A stretch of 64,000 nucleotides of DNA, taken from NCBI RefSeq assembly GCF_029784165.1, contig NC_073696.1, positions 100,866,065 to 100,930,064 of the forward strand. Reading direction: 5' to 3'. The position numbers and the translations under genes are program-made. Positions 59,072 through 64,000 of this stretch are shown piece after piece. How positions within the stretch are numbered: position 1 is the first letter of the stretch; every line of letters begins with the position of its first letter. Below the pieces are notes generated by a model, which was given only the letters and a program-made list of their open reading frames with translations, was not told the origin of the DNA and did no database searches. Origin of the DNA: Wyeomyia smithii (lineage: Eukaryota > Arthropoda > Insecta > Diptera > Culicidae).

Positions 59072-59480
59072 TCATGTTAAAAAGTTAAGTTTGAAAACTG
59101 AAGCAAAAATCTCAAAAATAATGAACAAGTTGAAAAAAAGCTCCTTAATCAAAAGTAACAACATTTCTGAGTAGATTCTGCCACTTATTGTGTAAGTCAT
59201 AATGAATGGACGAGACATATTTCCACATTCGCAAATGGCTTGCCACACCATAACCTTCTTGCCAAACTTTTCGGTGTTATTAACCTTCATTGTCCTTCGG
59301 TGTGGTATAAAATTGCGGTCCTGGAAGAGTCTTATAGTCTAATTTTATGTAGGTTCCGTCATCCATAATAACATACCTCGATTTCTTGGTCAAAAGCCTG
59401 TCATGAAGCTTCCTAGTCCTCGGTTTCACGGATTGAACCTTTTTAGTGATTCGCTTTGGCTTTTTCTACCTCCTGTTCTG
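59072..59480 (-). pseudogene. IS630-Tc1-mariner transposase fragment (related to the DD37E type)
   Basis: The frame opens KKPKRITKKVQSVKPRTRKL and runs through KKSRYVIMDDGTYIKLDYKT, where MDD holds the first catalytic Asp, to LPGPQFYTTPKDN. A one-base frameshift near 59290 leads into FGKKVMVWQAICECGNMSRP, FIMTYTISGRIYSEM. The order VIMDDxTY... VMVWQAI... RPF matches the DD37E transposase at 47.2-48.3 kb (VVMDDETY, VLLWLTI, KPLF). The C-terminal half with the second Asp and Glu is missing. No TIRs found. Confidence 0.7.
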
Positions 59481-59736
59481 TTCTGTTTCATTTGGATGTC
59501 AACAACAGCACGCAGCCAAAGTTTGGTTCAATACTGCACGTTATTTGAAATGGCGGTGAATCTTTACTGTAATTATAATTTTCGGAACAGCCTATGCAGT
59601 CAAAACGCTTTATAGCGACATCTCAAGGGACCGTTGTAATAGTGAAATGTCGCAATAAAACGAAGAATTTTTATATAAGTAAAACGAAAAAGACCACGGA
59701 GAATGTCGCAATAGAGAGATTTGTCATTATAAAAAA

Positions 59737-61423
59737 CCTAAATTGATCCACCTAGCGGTCAGACTCAGCCTTTCTCATTCAAACTTATTATTTGTAAAAA
59801 AAGATTTACATGAATGCTTAAATCCAATAAAGGGGTATATTCACTCTTTGGGTTCTAAAATATTGATGTTGTAATTAAAGTATAAAATATGAAATTTGAC
59901 GTAATGTTAGTGTTTAAGAAATAGCGAAATAAAAGAAATGACTCTTAATTTCGAATTATTTAATCACGAGCGATACCGGGAACGTTCAGATAGTACGATA
60001 CCACATTAAAATCATGTTGAGGCCATTTATATTGATCAAAGCAGGTGTAGTGTTGAATAGTCTTTGAATTTTTTTTTTCTTTCCAAAACTTTTGAACAGC
60101 ATATCAAATTGTTATGAAGTTTGATATTTGTAAGTTTGAGAGATGACTTGTTTGTAGGACACTAGTTATGTTCAAAAAAGTCGTGTAGTACTTGAGATAA
60201 TAGACTTTGGTTGTTTTAACAATTTAATACATAACGGATGCTTAAGTTCGATTATAATCAAATGAAAATGAAACGTATAGAGAAGCCAAACTTTGAAACC
60301 TCGTGTTCAATCATAATCCATCAGTTAACCCTTAACTAGCCCGTTCATCTGATATCAATATTGTTCTAATCGGTTGTGTAGTTTCTAAGATAATGAAGTT
60401 TCGTGATTTTCACATTTGGATACATTACAGACGAAGTTACAGTCCGATAACAGCAAAATTCAATAGGGTGTCATGAGGCAGCTAGACCTTTCATTTGAAA
60501 CTTATTTTGTGGAAATCGGTTCAACCATCTCTGAGAAAAGTGAGTGAGTCCAAGTAGTCTTCGGAATATGTTTCTTTTCATAGCTGGATTTCACATTTTT
60601 AAACATAACATGCAAAGTAATAATTCGTTTGCAAAAAAAAATCATTAGAGTCTTATGGGGCAACAAGACCTTCCATATGACACTGATTTTATGAAAATCG
60701 GTCCAGCCATCTCTGAGAAACATTGGTGAGATTAAATAGTCTCTAGAACACGTTTCTTTCCATAGCTTCTGAACCACATGTTTAATCTCCATAAAATTCA
60801 AAAGTTAAGGGTTTTTTAGTTAGCCCGTTCATTTGAAACCAATTTTGTTCAAATTGGTTGTGTAGTTTCTGAGATATTGATGTTTCGTGATTATTACATT
60901 TTGATACATAACCTCTAAACTAGAAATCAGATTACAAGAAAATTTAATAGGGTCTTATAGGGCAACTAGACCTTTCATTTGCAATTAATTTCATTGAAAT
61001 CGGTCCAGCCATCTCTGAGAAAATCGAGTGAGATAGGGAGAGCGTTACACATACACACACATGCAGAAAATGCTCAGCTCGTCGAACTGAGTCGAGTGAT
61101 ATACGACATTCGGCCCTTTTGAGCACTTTTATACCTTTATTTTTTGCAGTGATTGCTATACCTTTCTAGGAGAAAGGCAAAAAGTGAAGTGATAGAAATG
61201 ACTTTTAATTTCAACTTCAATCCCAAGTAAGGCCGCAAACATTGAAATAGTGCAATATCAAATTTAAATGATGTTGAGGCCACATATTTTGATCGTAGCT
61301 ATAGTTTTAAACAGTCTGCGAGTTACATTTCTTTCTATAACTTTCAAACCACATGTTTAAACATCATGTAATTCATTGTTTAAGGGTTTAAAAGCCCATT
61401 AATTTGAATTCAACTATGTTCAT
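59737..61423 (+). mobile_element. element A, copy truncated by the Penelope-like element
   Basis: The 5' end is CCTAAATTGATCCACCTAGC at 59737. The internal ladder of AATCGGTTNNGCCATCTCTG-type repeats and a short CA tract follow. The hairpin CCTTTCTAGGAGAAAGG and CAAAAA lie at 61161-61183. As in the 25-kb copy, internal text resumes immediately (GTGAAGTGATAGAAATG) and runs to about 61423, where it is cut by the Penelope-like element. Confidence 0.75.
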
Positions 61424-63040
61424 AGCTCGGGGAAGGATTTTCGGCTATTCAGTCTATTTAGAGCAGCTAAACGATGTTTCGCTTCTACTATCCGACGTTT
61501 CGATGATTTATTTCATCTTTTTCAAGGATTCTGGAATGTTTTACATAAAATTTTTGTTATCTATACATAAATTGCATGTTGTGTTTGACTTACAGAGGCT
61601 ATATCGTTTGTTGTTAATGTATGTATGCATGTAGTAATATTTGTCCTAATCTGTTTTCCTTACTAAAATGGCGTCAATTCTAACTATTGTCAAGATATAT
61701 TATAAATTAAGCTTATTTGGATTATTATTTTAACACTACTCACTATAATTTGTTATAACTTTATTTTCGCTATGTCTGTTTAAACTATTTATTTGTTACC
61801 GGGCGAAAAAACGGGTCAGTACGGTTCAATTTGGCTTAAGCGTTCTATTTTAGCGTTGGTTTATCGTTTGCTTTGCTATCTGTACACTGTGTTGGTGTGT
61901 GGCAACTATGTTAGCTGATTTGACGTTTATGGATGAATGTATAACTGTTTTATTTAGCTGTGTTTTTAAGTGTGTGTATTACTCCTGCATATATCGAATT
62001 GAGTCCCTGTGTGTCTGTACGTTTGTTTATACTGTTTTCGGTTGTCATAATATGGCATACTTCTAAGTACGGTAGTGACTGTTGTTTCTTATGTTTATCT
62101 AGGATTTTGGTGTGGTTCAAGTCGAACCGATGGTTTAACGTTATGCTGTGATTCATTAGTGCGGTTTTCTCCTTCAGTGTGGCTATTTGTGTATCCGTGT
62201 AATCAGTGTCAGTGGTGGTGGCTGTTTTTTCTGCTAATAACTTGTCCAGTGCATTGTAGTGTGTTTTATGTCCACTAATTCTCGTTTTTAGTTTGTTTGT
62301 TGTCATTCCAATATAGCATGCTTCGCAGTTTATGCAAGGTATGCTGTAGATGACGTTGCTTTGGAAGTCGTTGGTTACGGGATCTTTAACTTTGGTGAAA
62401 AGTTTACCTACGGTATTTATGTTATGTGTTGCCAGTCGTATGTTGGGGTATTCTTTTTCAGGTGCTTGTCTATTTTATGAGACAAGTTCGGTATGTATTT
62501 TATAGAGCGGTAAGTATTTTCCAGGTTTTGCGAGTTGTTCGGCAGCGGTTCAGCGATGTTATTGTGTTGTTGTTTCCGGTTTATAAGTCTGCGCCGTAGA
62601 CCATTCGGGTAGCTATTGAGATTGAGTCGTTTGTCGATGATTGCATTAATTTCTGCATCTTCCAGGTTTGTAGACAGGCGTTGTACTCTGTTGATGAAAT
62701 TCGTTGCAACATTGATTTTTTGGTGCAACGGGTGTTGCGAATTGTAGTTGAGGAATCTTCCACTTGCGATAGGTTTCATGTACCGTTCTGTTTTAATCTG
62801 TTGGTCGTCTGTTCGGATAAGGAGCATATCAAGAAATGGAATACGCTTATCTATTTCTAGCTCGTATGTAAACTGTATGTGCGGGTTGTGGTTATTGAAA
62901 ATGTCCATAACCTGTTGTATTTTGTCAGGGGGGATCGACATCAATAAATCGTCCACATATTTCCAAATGAATGGTGGTTTAAAATCTAGTATTCGTACTA
63001 CGGAATCCAGTAGATTTTCCATTACTAGGTCGGCTAGCGT
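61424..63040 (-). mobile_element. Penelope-like element, minus-strand copy, 5'-truncated
   Basis: It contains the RT C-terminal region and GIY-YIG domain (61950-63022) and about 520 bp of 3' non-coding DNA (61424-61949). The 3' region on the minus strand contains GATGAAATAAATCATCGAAA followed by CGTCGG, a hairpin and GAAAC motif typical of Penelope-like tails. The 5' part of the RT is missing. At 63006-63040 the copy is joined head to head with a second copy. Confidence 0.8.
61950..63022 (-). pseudogene. Penelope-like RT and GIY-YIG endonuclease, frameshifted
   Basis: The frame at 62417-63022 reads MENLLDSVVRILDFKPPFIW, KYVDDLLMSIPPDK (catalytic YVDD intact), IDKRIPFLDMLLIRTDD, GRFLNYNSQHPLHQK and the Penelope thumb-like linker. 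A run of five A in place of the six in the other copy (complement of 62454-62458) causes a frameshift. The following frame (61950-62453) has the GIY-YIG nuclease: IYSIPCINCEACYIGMT (GIY-YIG equivalent, with clustered Cys), LKTRISGHKTHYN (catalytic Arg region) and a C-terminal part to TAA near 61950. It lacks the 5' RT domains and cannot make a single intact protein as it stands. Confidence 0.82.
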
Positions 63041-64000
63041 TCCGTAGTACGAATACTAGATTTTGAACGACCATTATGTGGACGATTTATTGATGTCGAT
63101 CCCCCCTGACAAAATACAACAGGTTATGGACATTTTCAATAACCACAACCCGCACATACAGTTTACATACGAGCTTGAAATAGATAAGCGTATTCCATTT
63201 CTTGATATGCTCCTTATCCGAACCGACGACCAACAGATTAAAACAGAATGGTACATGAAACCTATCGCAAGTGGAAGATTCCTCAACTACAATTCGCATC
63301 ACCCGTTGCACCAAAAAATCAATGTTGCAACGAATTTCATCAACAGAGTACAACGCCTGTCTACAAACCTGGAAGATGCAGAAATTAATGCAATCATCGA
63401 CAAACGACTCAATCTCAATAGCTACCCGAAAGGTCTACGGCGCAGACTTATAAACCGGAAACAACAACACAATAACATCGCTGAACCGCTGCCGAACAAC
63501 TCGCAAAACCTGGAAAATACTTACCGCTCTATAACATACATACCGAACTTGTCTCATAAAATAGACAAGCACCTGAAAAAAGAATACCCCAACATACGAC
63601 TGGCAACACATAACATAAATACCGTAGGTAAACTTTTCACCAAAGTTAAAGATCCCGTAACCAACGACTTCCAAAGCAACGTCATCTACAGCATACCTTG
63701 CATAAACTGCGAAGCATGCTATATTGAAATGACAACAAACAAACTAAAAACGAGAATTAGTGGACATAAAACACACTACAATGCACTGGACAAGTTATTA
63801 GCAGAAAAAACAGCCACCACCACTGACACTGATTACACGGATACACAAATAGCCACACTGAAGGAGAAAACCGCACTAATGAATCACAGCATAACGTTAA
63901 ACCATCGGTTCGACTTGAACCACACTAAAATCCTAGATAAACATAAGAAACAACAGTCACTACCGTACTTAGAAGTATGCCATATTATGACAACCAAAAA
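63041..64000 (+). mobile_element. Penelope-like element, plus-strand copy, runs off the window
   Basis: From TTCCGTAGTACGAATACTAG at 63041 the sequence is the reverse complement of the minus-strand copy, to the window edge, with few mismatches. Only about 35 nt separate the two arms. An ~11-nt deletion just after the first 30 bp removes the residues before YVDD. Confidence 0.85.
63060..64000 (+). CDS. Penelope-like RT/GIY-YIG frame, open to the window edge
   Basis: After a TAG at 63057-63059 the frame stays open for 313 codons to the end of the window. The first ATG is at 63093. It reads HYVDDLLMSIPPDK, IPFLDMLLIRTDD, WYMKPIASGRFLNYNSHHPL, then without a frameshift (six A instead of five) EYPNIRLATHNINTVGKLF, IYSIPCINCEACYIEMT and LKTRISGHKTHYN. 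The GIY-YIG motif has Glu where the minus copy has Gly (CYIE versus CYIG), which may impair nuclease function. The N-terminal RT domains are missing, so this is a 5'-truncated but otherwise open copy. Expression is not implied. Confidence 0.75.
   Translation, partial: MLNDHYVDDLLMSIPPDKIQQVMDIFNNHNPHIQFTYELEIDKRIPFLDMLLIRTDDQQIKTEWYMKPIASGRFLNYNSHHPLHQKINVATNFINRVQRLSTNLEDAEINAIIDKRLNLNSYPKGLRRRLINRKQQHNNIAEPLPNNSQNLENTYRSITYIPNLSHKIDKHLKKEYPNIRLATHNINTVGKLFTKVKDPVTNDFQSNVIYSIPCINCEACYIEMTTNKLKTRISGHKTHYNALDKLLAEKTATTTDTDYTDTQIATLKEKTALMNHSITLNHRFDLNHTKILDKHKKQQSLPYLEVCHIMTTK

Overview
The window looks like repeat-dense, AT-rich intergenic or intronic DNA from a mosquito, most likely a culicine (Aedes-like). 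The basis is the mix of families: an RTE retrotransposon whose endonuclease reads like the mosquito JAM1 type, a tRNA-derived SINE of the Feilai kind, DD37E and DD37D members of the IS630-Tc1-mariner superfamily, LOA-type non-LTR elements with RNase H, and a Penelope-like element with a GIY-YIG domain. No complete host gene was recognised. The only host-like coding sequence is a putative last exon at 2690-2809, followed in frame by a long H/N/Y/Q-rich open stretch to 3052.

Layout. 1-5.2 kb: a TA-flanked MITE, a fragment of the repeat called here element A, and the putative exon. 5.2-7.0 kb: a near-perfect 1.85-kb foldback palindrome. 7.4-8.2 kb: a dead DD37D transposase. 8.6-16.6 kb: one RTE element on the minus strand, split by a Jockey/CR1-like retrotransposon (itself split by a TA MITE), a small hAT-type MITE, and an unidentified ~1.9-kb element that carries a core promoter, two tandem copies of a short ORF and another MITE. 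20.5 kb: a SINE with a perfect 12-bp target duplication. 22.9-24.8 kb: a tandem duplication, a TA MITE and an hAT MITE.

25-37.5 kb is a block of element A copies. Each has internal degenerate repeats, CA microsatellites and a hairpin next to its 3' end. One copy carries a ~125-bp satellite and is interrupted by a 3.03-kb hAT-type element that itself holds an inverted element A, so the two copies form a giant inverted repeat.

37.5-51 kb: a Jockey/CR1-like 3' fragment, a 1.2-kb DD37D element with 27-bp TIRs and TA duplications, a mariner fragment, a plus-strand LOA element split by a DD37E transposase and a SINE, and a second LOA remnant on the minus strand. 51-59 kb holds little that can be recognised. 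59-61.4 kb: a DD37E-like fragment and another element A. 61.4-64 kb: two Penelope-like copies head to head, the second running off the window with an open frame.

Apart from that open Penelope frame, every transposon gene seen is broken by stops, frameshifts, deletions or lost catalytic residues. The window reads mainly as a record of nested insertions. Family names come from recognition of motifs, not database searches.
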